From Sinobaca qinghaiensis (lineage in GTDB: Bacteria > Bacillota > Bacilli > Bacillales > Marinococcaceae): 64,000 bases of DNA. The position numbers and the translations under genes were made by a program. The notes under the pieces are model-generated. The model was not told the origin of the DNA and made no database searches. It saw only the letters and a program-made list of their open reading frames with translations. Shown here piece after piece: positions 41,755 to 50,021 of the stretch. Each line of letters opens with the position of its first letter. Position 1 is the stretch's first letter. The stretch covers positions 243,241 through 307,240 of the forward strand of contig NZ_RAPK01000006.1 in assembly GCF_003610495.1 (NCBI RefSeq), in the 5' to 3' direction.

Positions 41755-42948
41755 TTATGGAGAAAAAGTCTGCTGCGCGAGATTTTTAATTTCCGCATAA
41801 ACATCAACAAATGGTTTGTCGCTGCGGCTTGAAGCTTTCTCAACATCGTCGTATTCAGGGGAGACCTGATACAGGATGTCTCCTTCAAAGCCGAGTTTAA
41901 TGGAAACAGGGCCGTAGGGCGTCTCCAGAGCTTCAAAATGGCGGGAAAGGATGCGGCGTTCCCACCGGCTGCTCCTTACGCCAAAAGTAGTCGTCTCTCT
42001 AAAAAGTATAGTTTCCAGTACAGCTTTGTTCGACTGCCTGCATAATACAGTAAGCAGCGTACCCGGCCTGTTTTTCTTCATGTAGACCGGGGTGTAATAG
42101 ACGTCGAGAGCCCCGGACTGAAACAGACGGTCCATCGTCGAGCCCAGTGCTTCTCCGGATATATCATCAACCTGGCATTCCAGGGTATAAACCGTTTCAT
42201 CTGAAACAGCCTGTTCTTCAAATAATACAGCGCGCAGCACATTGGGGTGGGCAAAATCTTTTTTGCCGGCACCATATCCAATTTTTTGAAGAGGCAGGGC
42301 GGGCAGGCTTCCGAATGACTCAGCCAGCGCTTTAAGAAATCCGGCACCGGTTGGCGTCGTTAGTTCACCCTCTGCTTCCAGAGAGGCAAGCGGAATGCCT
42401 GTCAGCAGTTCAGCTGTAGCAGGTGCCGGGATGGGATACAGGCCGTGAGCCATACGGACCTTCCCCTGGCCGGTCGGCACGGGGGACGCAATAATTCGTT
42501 CTGCACCAAGACTTTCCAGTGCAAGACAGACGCCGATAACGTCTATAATCGAATCCATGGCACCGACTTCATGAAAATGCACATCAGCGGCAGGTATTCC
42601 GTGAATATGACCTTCTGCTTCCGCAATATGTTCAAATACAAGCCGGCTTCTGTCTTTTACCCGCGGCGCAAGTGCGCTCTGTTCGATCATTTCCAGAATA
42701 TCAGCCGCTTTTCGGTGATGATGGTCATGATCGTGATGATGGTGATGAGGTTCTTCTATTTCCAGCTGCAGATAGGAGGCAGAAATGCCCTGCTTGATCA
42801 CCGGTACGATTTCCATCGTAAAGGAATCGAGCGGCAGTTTCTCCAATTCGGTGCGTATATAGGAAATATCGGCTCCCAGGTCAATAAGGGCGGACAGCGT
42901 CATGTCCCCGGAAATGCCGGAGACACAGTCCAGATAGATTGTATTCAT
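41755..42948 (-). CDS. larC: Nickel-pincer cofactor cyclometallase LarC
   Basis: The 397-residue protein inserts nickel into the P2TMN organic cofactor in a CTP-dependent step. It starts with the conserved YLDCVSGISGDM. A His-rich nickel-binding stretch occupies residues 68-78, HFHEVGAMDSIIDV follows, and the C-terminal part carries CQVDDISGEALG. The gene is one uninterrupted frame. In Lactobacillus larC is split in two frames joined by ribosomal frameshifting, which is not needed here. It overlaps larB by 4 bp. Confidence 0.94.
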   Translation of the reverse strand: MNTIYLDCVSGISGDMTLSALIDLGADISYIRTELEKLPLDSFTMEIVPVIKQGISASYLQLEIEEPHHHHHDHDHHHRKAADILEMIEQSALAPRVKDRSRLVFEHIAEAEGHIHGIPAADVHFHEVGAMDSIIDVIGVCLALESLGAERIIASPVPTGQGKVRMAHGLYPIPAPATAELLTGIPLASLEAEGELTTPTGAGFLKALAESFGSLPALPLQKIGYGAGKKDFAHPNVLRAVLFEEQAVSDETVYTLECQVDDISGEALGSTMDRLFQSGALDVYYTPVYMKKNRPGTLLTVLCRQSNKAVLETILFRETTTFGVRSSRWERRILSRHFEALETPYGPVSIKLGFEGDILYQVSPEYDDVEKASSRSDKPFVDVYAEIKNLAQQTFSP

Positions 42949-43622
42949 GAGGAAGCCCCTTCCGATGCCAGTTTCAAAATCATGGCGGCCTGGTAGGCGG
43001 CGCCGAATCCGTTATCAATATTTACGACGCTCATTCCGGAAGAACACGAGCTCAGCATACTGAGAAGCGGAGTGAGTCCGTCAAAATGGGCACCGTAGCC
43101 GACCGATGTCGGCACGGCAATGACCGGACGCTTCACAAGGCCGCAGACGACGCTTGGAAGAGCTCCTTCCATACCGGCTACAGTAATCACAACTGAGGCT
43201 TCCTGGAGAACATCCCGGTAGGAAAGCAGCCGGTCAATGCCGGCTACGCCTACATCGTGAATAATTTCTGTTTCGCAGCCGAGCCATTTTGCCGTCCATT
43301 CCGCCTCTTCGGCAACAGGCAGATCCGACGTGCCGGCCGACACAATTATAATTTTTCCGTTATATAATACAGCTGGTTCTCCATAAATAAGCAGGCGGGA
43401 GTTTTCCTTGTATGCACCGTTGGGGTGAAGAGCAAGAACTTCTTCTGCTTTTTCAGGGGACATTCTGGTAGCCATGGCTCTGCCATGCTTTTGGATCAGT
43501 TTTTCTATAATAGCAGCCGTCTGTTCTGCCGTTTTGCTTTCACCATATATAATTTCCGGATAGCCATTCCGGCTTTCCCGGTCGTAATCGACTTTGGTAT
43601 GGCCGAGATCTTCGAATGTCAT
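42945..43622 (-). CDS. larB: Pyridinium-3,5-biscarboxylate mononucleotide synthase LarB
   Basis: A 225-residue enzyme that carboxylates and hydrolyses nicotinate adenine dinucleotide to start the nickel-pincer cofactor. Sequence landmarks are LGHTKVDYDRESRNGYPEIIYGE, IIVSAGTSDLPVAEEA, VITVAGMEGALPSVVCGLV and AVPTSVGYGAHFDGL, as in the PurE-like domain. The ATG at 43622 has GGAG 8 nt upstream; a TTG just before it is less suitable. It overlaps larC and follows larE by 21 bp. Confidence 0.94.
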   Translation of the reverse strand: MTFEDLGHTKVDYDRESRNGYPEIIYGESKTAEQTAAIIEKLIQKHGRAMATRMSPEKAEEVLALHPNGAYKENSRLLIYGEPAVLYNGKIIIVSAGTSDLPVAEEAEWTAKWLGCETEIIHDVGVAGIDRLLSYRDVLQEASVVITVAGMEGALPSVVCGLVKRPVIAVPTSVGYGAHFDGLTPLLSMLSSCSSGMSVVNIDNGFGAAYQAAMILKLASEGASS

Positions 43623-43643
43623 CAAGCAGTCTCCTTTTTGTCT

Positions 43644-44468
43644 TTAATCAACGGAAACAGGAGAGGATAAAGACAGCGATTTATTCATACTCCCGCTCTT
43701 GTAACCGGCGAGGTCCATCGTAACGAACTTGAATCCCAGCGTCTCCAGCTTTTCGGAAATGCGGCTGTGCAGAGAAGCGAGCTTTTGCATGTCCTCAGGT
43801 GCTACTTCGATACGGGCTATCTCATCATGCGACCGCACCCGGACCTGAGCCATGCCGAGTTCGCGGATATACTGTTCCGCCGCGTCCACCCGGTTCAGTT
43901 TTTCAATAGTGATTGTTTCCTCGTAGGCAATTCGTGAAGCGAGACAGGCGTAGGAAGGTTTGTTCCAGTTCGGAAGGCCCATGTCCTTTGAGAGCTCCCG
44001 AATCTCGCTTTTATATAAGTCAGCTTCCTGCAGCGGACCGCGGACGCCGTGTTCTTTGGCCGCAATAATGCCGGGACGGTGTTCGCCCATGTCATCTGCG
44101 ATAAGGCCAAAAACAATATTTTTATAATGACGTGTTTCAAGCAGCGGCTTCAGGTTTTCAAACAGGTTATCGCGGCACAGGTAACAGCGGCTGCTTGTAT
44201 TTTCCACATAGCCCGGAATGTTCAGCTCCGACGTGGAAATAATCTCATGGGATGCGTCCAGGTGGGCAGCCAGCTCCTTTGTATCAGCCAGCTCCCGGTC
44301 GGGAAAGGTCTCCGAATCAGCTGTAACAGCAAGTACATTTTCGCGTCCGAGCGTCCGGTTGGCCACATGCAGCAGAAAGGTGCTGTCAATGCCGCCCGAG
44401 AAAGCCACGACGACGCTTTTCATTTCCAAAAGAATAGATTCCAGCTTTTCCAGCTTTTTTTCAATCAT
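43644..44468 (-). CDS. larE: ATP-dependent sulfur transferase LarE, three-Cys type
   Basis: A 274-residue PP-loop enzyme (VVAFSGGIDSTFLLH) that adenylates the pincer precursor and adds sulfur. Cys175 in PSYACLASR matches the sacrificial Cys176 of Lactobacillus LarE. Two more Cys (95 and 98, in SRCYLCRD) are present. Some LarE proteins with three Cys are known to hold a [4Fe-4S] cluster that carries the sulfur, so this one may be catalytic rather than sacrificial. It is second gene of larA-E-B-C. Confidence 0.93.
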   Translation of the reverse strand: MIEKKLEKLESILLEMKSVVVAFSGGIDSTFLLHVANRTLGRENVLAVTADSETFPDRELADTKELAAHLDASHEIISTSELNIPGYVENTSSRCYLCRDNLFENLKPLLETRHYKNIVFGLIADDMGEHRPGIIAAKEHGVRGPLQEADLYKSEIRELSKDMGLPNWNKPSYACLASRIAYEETITIEKLNRVDAAEQYIRELGMAQVRVRSHDEIARIEVAPEDMQKLASLHSRISEKLETLGFKFVTMDLAGYKSGSMNKSLSLSSPVSVD

Positions 44469-44500
44469 GGATGGATCTCTCCTTTCGTTGCCATAAAAAA

Positions 44501-45757
44501 TTATACATACGGAATCGTTAAAGGTCCGAGCGGCAGTACAGCTACACTCATGTCCGGGCCGTATTTCTGCTTCAAGTCTTCGAGCGTCTGTTCAATGTCA
44601 TTGCACGGATTAAGCATGGTCTGTTCAATCTGCTCGTTGCTCAGTTTGGAATGAACGTATACGTCTGCCCATACTTGGATGACCGCCTGCTTCTGCACCT
44701 GCCACTGGTCAAACATTTTAAATTCCGGGTCATTAATCATATCGAGCAGTTTCTGCGGACTGTCAGCCATACTGAAAATTTCCGCAAAGTTGCCGTGATC
44801 AGGAATGCCGTCTGAGCATTCGGCTGCCACAATAATAGCTCCGCCTTCTTTTACAATTTTATGGGCGGCGCTCATACCTTTTACCGCCTGGTATAAATTC
44901 TGGTCAAGCGGGTAGCCGGAGTTCGTTGTAATTACAACGTCAAAGCGTTCTTCGCACTGAATCATCGCATGTTCCTTTGTAAATGCACAGCCCTTTTCGT
45001 GAGCCGCAAACAGTTCCCCGGCAAATACGCCGGTAATATCCTTATCGCCATTGAGGGTGACGTTAAGAAGGAAATCGGGAGGACAAACCCGGTTTATTTC
45101 CCGTGTCATGTTCTGGACCGGATTGTCTTCCATATTGCCCCAGGTCGATTTAGGATCACCGATCATTCTGGCGTTATGAAAAGTCATAATCGTTTCAATT
45201 CCGGCTATTCCCGGCATAATTCCTTTCGGGCCTCCGGAAAAACCGGCGAAAAAGTGCGGTTCAATAAAGCCGGTGTTAATACGGAAGTCCGCCTCTACAT
45301 ATTCTTTGTTTAAATAAATATCACAGCCGAACGTGCTGCGGCCAAGGTTAACGAGCTCGTCTTTTTCATGGCAGTGATTGTTAATAATACGAATATTATC
45401 AACCACCCATTGGCCGAGCATGCCGACAAGCTCTTCTTCCGTCTGGTCGCGGTGGGTGCCGGTACCGTTGATAATCACGAACTGCTCATGGGGAATATGG
45501 GATAGTTCCTCAATAAGAAGCGGAACGAGAATGTGATTTGGCGTCGGCCGGGTGATATCGCTGATGACGATAGCTACTTTATCAGACGCTTTCGCCATGG
45601 ATTGTAATGGAGGTGTGTCTATTGGATTGCGCAGGGCATCCCGTACAGCCTGATTCTGGTCTTCTAAAGCCGGGAGGTTATTCGGTTCTATAATATAAGC
45701 ATCCTCCGGAACGTTCACCTCGAGATGCTGTTTTCCATAAAGTAGAGAAGTCTGCAT
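44501..45757 (-). CDS. larA: Lactate racemase LarA
   Basis: About 419 residues using the nickel-pincer cofactor to interconvert D- and L-lactate by hydride transfer. Counting from the first of two ATGs, His103 (GTHR), His169 and Lys179 (EPHFFAGFSGGPKG) and His195 (FHN) sit at a constant offset of five from His108, His174, Lys184 and His200 of Lactobacillus LarA. The cofactor-tethering Lys and nickel ligand are therefore intact. AGGAGG is 7 nt before the second ATG, which is taken as start. LarA homologues can act on other hydroxy-acids, but the divergent lut operon argues for lactate. A cre-like box lies 37 bp upstream. Confidence 0.93.
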   Translation of the reverse strand: MQTSLLYGKQHLEVNVPEDAYIIEPNNLPALEDQNQAVRDALRNPIDTPPLQSMAKASDKVAIVISDITRPTPNHILVPLLIEELSHIPHEQFVIINGTGTHRDQTEEELVGMLGQWVVDNIRIINNHCHEKDELVNLGRSTFGCDIYLNKEYVEADFRINTGFIEPHFFAGFSGGPKGIMPGIAGIETIMTFHNARMIGDPKSTWGNMEDNPVQNMTREINRVCPPDFLLNVTLNGDKDITGVFAGELFAAHEKGCAFTKEHAMIQCEERFDVVITTNSGYPLDQNLYQAVKGMSAAHKIVKEGGAIIVAAECSDGIPDHGNFAEIFSMADSPQKLLDMINDPEFKMFDQWQVQKQAVIQVWADVYVHSKLSNEQIEQTMLNPCNDIEQTLEDLKQKYGPDMSVAVLPLGPLTIPYV

Positions 45758-45793
45758 CATAAATCCTCCTTCATAGTCGCTTTGCTTAATATA

Positions 45794-45807
45794 AGATAAC
45801 GGTTACA
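45794..45807. promoter_or_regulatory. cre-like box upstream of larA
   Basis: The reverse strand reads TGTAACCGTTATCT, 13 of 14 matches to the cre consensus. It could mediate CcpA repression of the lar operon. Confidence 0.55.
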
Positions 45808-45882
45808 TATTGATTTAAAAAATAGGAAGAACGGTATTATCTTCTATCATACCAACATCAGAGCTGAATAGTACAGGTAAAA

Positions 45883-45895
45883 GTGATCAGATGAG
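45883..45895. promoter_or_regulatory. Degenerate second LutR-like box
   Basis: GTGATCAGATGAG matches 11 of 13 positions of the perfect dyad at 45971-45983. It lies between the larA and lutA promoters, so one repressor could bridge both. Confidence 0.4.
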
Positions 45896-45922
45896 CGGAT
45901 CATGAAGGAATAAGAATAATTG

Positions 45923-45964
45923 TTGAAACATGCAACGAAATTTTGTATGATGTAAACACTTACA
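45923..45964 (+). promoter_or_regulatory. SigA promoter of lutABC with cre-like dyad at the start point
   Basis: TTGAAA (45923-45928), 17 nt, TATGAT (45946-45951). The dyad TGTAA-ACAC-TTACA (45951-45964) follows at once and differs from a cre box at one core base (CA for CG). Confidence 0.75.
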
Positions 45965-45970
45965 TTAATA

Positions 45971-45983
45971 GTCATCAGATGAC
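45971..45983. promoter_or_regulatory. Candidate LutR operator
   Basis: A perfect dyad GTCATC-A-GATGAC lies in the lutA leader, 35 bp before the ATG. A FadR/GntR regulator gene (lutR) closes the operon, and its family binds short dyads of this type. Confidence 0.65.
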
Positions 45984-46018
45984 CTTATCACTAAATATGC
46001 AGTGAGGGAGAGAAAGAC

Positions 46019-46738
46019 ATGAAAGTATCGTTATTTATTACCTGCCTCGGCGATGTGTTTTACCCGGGAGTAGGAAAAGACGTGGTGGAGATTCTGGAAA
46101 GGCAGGGCTGTGAGGTCGAGTTTCCGGACGCCCAGACCTGCTGTGGACAGCCAGCTTACAACAGCGGCTATCATAAAGAGGCAAAGAAAGCCGCCAAACA
46201 TATGATCAAGACATTTGATTCAGCAGAATATGTTGTGGCGCCTTCCGGCTCCTGTGCTGCGATGTTCCGGGAATATGAGCATCTTCTCGAAGACGATCCA
46301 GCCTGGAAAGAAAGAGCCCGGGAGCTGAGAGAGAAAACGTATGAATTTACCCAGTTTCTCGTCCGGGTGCTGAAGGTGGAGAGCACGGGAGCTGTGCTGC
46401 ATGCCAATGCCACCTACCATTCCTCCTGTCACATGTCACGCCTTCTCCGGGAAACCGAGGCGCCTTTCCGGCTGCTTTCCAATGTAGAAGGGCTTACGCT
46501 TCATGAACTTCCCAATAAGAATGACTGCTGTGGATTCGGCGGTACATTTGCTGTGAAAATGGGAGCCATTTCCGAGCAGATGGTAGAGGAAAAAGTAGAA
46601 CACGTAGAAGAAACAGGAGCGGAAATACTGATTGGCGCTGATTCCGGCTGTTTGATGAATATCGGCGGCAGACTGCAGCGCGGCGGAAAACCAGTCAAAA
46701 TTATGCACATTGCCCAGGTACTTAACAGTAGAGAATAG
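46019..46738 (+). CDS. lutA: L-lactate utilisation protein LutA
   Basis: A 239-residue Cys-rich protein with two CCG domains: [14 protein letters not shown] ... [10 protein letters not shown] and SCHMSR ... [14 protein letters not shown] ... DSGCLMN. LutA, LutB and LutC form an iron-sulfur L-lactate dehydrogenase complex feeding electrons from lactate to the respiratory chain, producing pyruvate. It is first gene of lutABC-lutR and divergent from larA, so racemised D-lactate can be burned. Confidence 0.95.
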   Translation: MKVSLFITCLGDVFYPGVGKDVVEILERQGCEVEFPDAQTCCGQPAYNSGYHKEAKKAAKHMIKTFDSAEYVVAPSGSCAAMFREYEHLLEDDPAWKERARELREKTYEFTQFLVRVLKVESTGAVLHANATYHSSCHMSRLLRETEAPFRLLSNVEGLTLHELPNKNDCCGFGGTFAVKMGAISEQMVEEKVEHVEETGAEILIGADSGCLMNIGGRLQRGGKPVKIMHIAQVLNSRE

Positions 46739-46755
46739 AAAAGGAGAGATGCATC

Positions 46756-48180
46756 ATGCCGATGAAAATAGGCGAACGGTCTTTTGATAACCGCGTCAAG
46801 CAGGGAATCGACAACACGTTTATGCGCGATGCCGTAAGCTCTGCCCAGGCCCGCTTTCAATCTAATAAGGCAAAAGCGGAAGAACAGCTGGGACACTGGG
46901 AAGAGTGGAGGGAGCTGTCAGAAGAAATTCGTGCCCACACGCTGGAAAATCTCGATTTCTATCTCGAACAGCTGAGTGAAAATGTTACAAAAAACGGCGG
47001 CCATGTCTTTTTTGCTTCTACAGGAGAAGAGGCCAACGACTATGTGAAAAAAATTGCCCAGGAAAAGAAGGCTAAAAAAGTCATCAAAGCAAAATCGATG
47101 GTCACCGAAGAGATCAGTATGAACGAAGCATTTGAAAGTGTCGGCTGTGAAGTGATTGAGTCTGATCTAGGTGAATATATTCTCCAGCTTGACGATCATG
47201 ATCCTCCCTCCCATATTGTGACGCCGGCCCTTCACAAAAATAAAGAGCAGATTCGGGAAACATTTGCGAATTTAAAAGGATACGAAAAAACCTCAAAGCC
47301 GGAGGAGCTGGCCCAATTTGCGAGAGAACAGCTCCGCGAGGAGTTTTTGACCGCCGATATCGGCGTCACGGGATGTAATTTTGCCGTAGCTGAATCAGGC
47401 AGTGTAGCGCTGGTTACCAATGAAGGAAATGCACGGCTCTCGACAACCATTCCGAAGACCCACATTGCCGTGATGGGGATGGAGCGTATTGTGCCAACGT
47501 GGGAGGAGCTTGAGGTTCTTGTTACAATGCTATGCCGCAGCGCGGTCGGCCAGAAGCTGACCAGTTATGTGACAGGGTTGAGCGGTCCGAGAGAAGAAGG
47601 AGATCTGGACGGTCCGGAAGAATTTCATCTGGTGATTGTTGATAATGGAAGGTCCAACATCCTTGGCACCGCCTTTCAATCTGCCCTGCACTGCATCCGC
47701 TGTGCGGCCTGCATTAACGTCTGTCCGGTATACCGCCATGTCGGCGGGCATTCCTACGGATCTATCTACCCGGGTCCGATTGGTGCTGTGCTGACGCCGC
47801 TGCTCGAAGGGTATGACGATCATAAAGATCTGCCGTATGCTTCAAGCCTCTGCGCTGCCTGTACAGATGCCTGTCCCGTGAAGATTCCACTGCATGAACT
47901 GCTGATCGAACATCGGAAAGTAATTACCGAGCAGGAAAAAATGACGACGCTCTCTGAACGATTTGCGATGAAAGGATTTGGCATGCTTGCTAGCTCTCCG
48001 GCTTTGTTTCATATGGCTGAACAGGCGGCTCCGGCAATGATGTCGCCATTTACTAAAAACGGAAAAATAGAAAGTGGCCCGGGGCCGTTAAAAGACTGGA
48101 CGAACGTCAGGGATTTTCCCGTTCCGGAAAAAGAGAGCTTTCGTAAATGGTTTCAAAACCGCGGCAAGGAGGAGTCATAA
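46756..48180 (+). CDS. lutB: L-lactate utilisation iron-sulfur protein LutB
   Basis: A 474-residue protein with an N-terminal LUD domain (DUF162) carrying [17 protein letters not shown]. Two ferredoxin-type [4Fe-4S] motifs follow: [14 protein letters not shown] (about residues 315-330) and [11 protein letters not shown] (about 365-376). A C-terminal LutB-specific tail ([12 protein letters not shown]) closes it. It is the likely catalytic and electron-transfer core of the Lut complex. The stop overlaps the lutC ATG by one base. Confidence 0.95.
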   Translation: MPMKIGERSFDNRVKQGIDNTFMRDAVSSAQARFQSNKAKAEEQLGHWEEWRELSEEIRAHTLENLDFYLEQLSENVTKNGGHVFFASTGEEANDYVKKIAQEKKAKKVIKAKSMVTEEISMNEAFESVGCEVIESDLGEYILQLDDHDPPSHIVTPALHKNKEQIRETFANLKGYEKTSKPEELAQFAREQLREEFLTADIGVTGCNFAVAESGSVALVTNEGNARLSTTIPKTHIAVMGMERIVPTWEELEVLVTMLCRSAVGQKLTSYVTGLSGPREEGDLDGPEEFHLVIVDNGRSNILGTAFQSALHCIRCAACINVCPVYRHVGGHSYGSIYPGPIGAVLTPLLEGYDDHKDLPYASSLCAACTDACPVKIPLHELLIEHRKVITEQEKMTTLSERFAMKGFGMLASSPALFHMAEQAAPAMMSPFTKNGKIESGPGPLKDWTNVRDFPVPEKESFRKWFQNRGKEES

Positions 48181-48884
48181 TGGCAAAAGGCACGGTACAA
48201 AACCAGGATGCTTTTCTGCAGAACATTGCAGATAAGCTGGGGCGGGAACGCCGTTCAGAAGGGGTAAAGCGTCCTCAGTATAAACACAGCCCGCAGCATG
48301 ATATTCTGCGCGGTGCGACCATAAAAGAGATGGTTGAGGTGTTAAAAGAGCAGTGTCTCGCTATTCATACCGATGTTAAAGAATCGAGTAAAGCGGATCT
48401 GGAAAACGTTCTCGAGGAAGTAATGAAAGAGTATGGGGCGGATAAAGCGGTGGCCTGGGACGATCCCAGGTTCACCGAATACGGCCTGGAGTCCTTTCTG
48501 CAGCGTCCGAATATGACGATCTGGGGAAGTGGACCGGATGAGGATAATATTAGGATCACTGAACAGGCAGAAGCCGGCATTACGTTTGCAGATTATACGC
48601 TGGCGGAATCCGGTACCGTCGTTTTGATGAACGGAGGTGGCAGAGGCCAGTCGGTCAGCCTGCTGCCTACGTACTATATCGCGATAATTCCATACAGTAC
48701 GATTGTGCCGAGAATAACCCAGGCTGCCGGAGAAATTCACCGCCGCGTAGAGAAGGGAGAAAGAATACCTTCCTGTATAAACTTCATATCGGGACCAAGC
48801 AACAGCGCCGACATCGAAATGAATCTGGTGGTAGGTGTTCACGGGCCCGTGCGTGCCTGCTATATATTAGTTGATGATATGTAG
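48180..48884 (+). CDS. lutC: L-lactate utilisation protein LutC
   Basis: A 234-residue LUD-domain protein: ESGTVVLMNGGGRGQSVSLLP, then YSTIVPRITQAAG and FISGPSNSADIEM. It partners LutA and LutB. The ATG at 48180 is 7 nt after AAGGAGGAG and shares a base with the lutB stop, so the two are coupled. Longer upstream frames would lie within lutB. Confidence 0.95.
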   Translation: MAKGTVQNQDAFLQNIADKLGRERRSEGVKRPQYKHSPQHDILRGATIKEMVEVLKEQCLAIHTDVKESSKADLENVLEEVMKEYGADKAVAWDDPRFTEYGLESFLQRPNMTIWGSGPDEDNIRITEQAEAGITFADYTLAESGTVVLMNGGGRGQSVSLLPTYYIAIIPYSTIVPRITQAAGEIHRRVEKGERIPSCINFISGPSNSADIEMNLVVGVHGPVRACYILVDDM

Positions 48885-48943
48885 AACGGGATTTCTTCTG
48901 TGATATACTTTTGAGTAACCAACAGAAAAGGGAGTAAAGGCGG

Positions 48944-49660
48944 ATGGCATTTAAGCAGATAGAAACGAAAAAAATATCGGAAATCGTGCGGGCACAGATC
49001 GAAGAAATGATTAAACGCGGCGATGTCCAGCCCGGCGAAAAGCTTGATTCAGTTGTACAGCTTGCCAGTCAGTTTCAGGTCAGCCGTTCAGCCGTCCGGG
49101 AGGCATTGAGCGCACTTCGGGCTGTCGGCCTTGTAACAATCAAGCAGGGAGACGGCACGTTTGTAAATAAATATGATTTTTCCGGTGTGGTTGATTCAAT
49201 GAAAGCAGAACGTATTATTTCGAAAAAAGAAATGATGGAGCTGTTTGAAATTCGGAAGATCATTGAAGTAGGGGCAGCTGAACTGGCTTCCATGAATCGA
49301 AAAGAAGAGCATCTCGAAGCAATGGAAGCGGCACTTGCTGCTATGGAACGGGCCTCCGGCGGGGAAAACCTTGGAGAAAATGCCGATATGGCCTTTCATA
49401 TGGCTCTGGCTTCCGGCACCGGTAACAGCATTATGGCGGATATGATGCATCAGCTCTCTGACACGCTTCAAAAAACGATGTTTGAAACACGAAGAATCTG
49501 GCTGTATTCAGAAAAGAAAACATTACAGCGGCTGTATGAAGAGCACGAGAATATATACGAGGCTGTAAAAAACCGGGACGCATCCGCCGCCCGCGAGAAA
49601 ATGCTGGAGCATTTAACGCATGTAGAATCAACAATGATACAAGGAATAGAAAAAGAATAA
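48944..49660 (+). CDS. lutR: GntR/FadR-family regulator LutR
   Basis: A 238-residue regulator. The N-terminal winged helix (KLDSVVQLASQFQVSRSAVREA, then GDGTFV) is followed by an all-helical FCD ligand domain with Asp/His metal-site residues (MAFHMALAS, YEEHENIYEAV). LutR represses lutABC until lactate is present in Bacillus. It lies 59 bp after lutC and before a repeat element. The dyad upstream of lutA is its predicted site. Confidence 0.9.
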   Translation: MAFKQIETKKISEIVRAQIEEMIKRGDVQPGEKLDSVVQLASQFQVSRSAVREALSALRAVGLVTIKQGDGTFVNKYDFSGVVDSMKAERIISKKEMMELFEIRKIIEVGAAELASMNRKEEHLEAMEAALAAMERASGGENLGENADMAFHMALASGTGNSIMADMMHQLSDTLQKTMFETRRIWLYSEKKTLQRLYEEHENIYEAVKNRDASAAREKMLEHLTHVESTMIQGIEKE

Positions 49661-49663
49661 ATC

Positions 49664-50001
49664 AAAGGGCTGTCCCAAAACCTATTTTGTGGATTTGATT
49701 TTCCATTTCATTAGAAAAAAAGAGGGCCATCAAGAAACCTCGTATTCCTTTTGAAAGGAATACGAGGTTTCTTGTATTATCATGGTGGCCCCCTTTGCTG
49801 AAACGAAGGAAAACCGCAAATGAAACAAAGATCAGGCGGGGACTCTGGCAGAACAGCCATCGGTGAGGATAAAGGGGTGTTTTTTCTCTTTAGCTGAGGC
49901 ATGGCCTGCCGAAAGCTTCCGCCTGGTCCTGTTTCTCTTTTTTTATAAAAGCACCATGTAAAGGTTTCGTCTCTTAATGGACTTTTAGGACAGCCCCTTT
50001 T
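49664..50001. mobile_element. 338-bp MITE-like element with inverted ends, carrying dispersed repeat copy 2
   Basis: Imperfect terminal inverted repeats, AAAGGGCTGTCCCAAAA (49664-49680) and TTTTAGGACAGCCCCTTTT (49983-50001), bound the gap between lutR and cstA. Inside are a perfect long hairpin with AAGAAACCTCGTATTCCTT arms (49731-49773), widened by GGGCCA/TGGCCC, and the ~95-bp repeat (49834-49926) also found at 39.8 kb. No open frame of note is present. The end sequence resembles IS-type termini, and the hairpins can terminate both flanking genes. Confidence 0.6.
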
Positions 50002-50021
50002 TAGTAATATACAATTTTCGT

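Noticed and set aside
41755-42948. Programmed frameshift in larC as in Lactobacillus
   Set aside because: larC is one continuous frame of normal length here.
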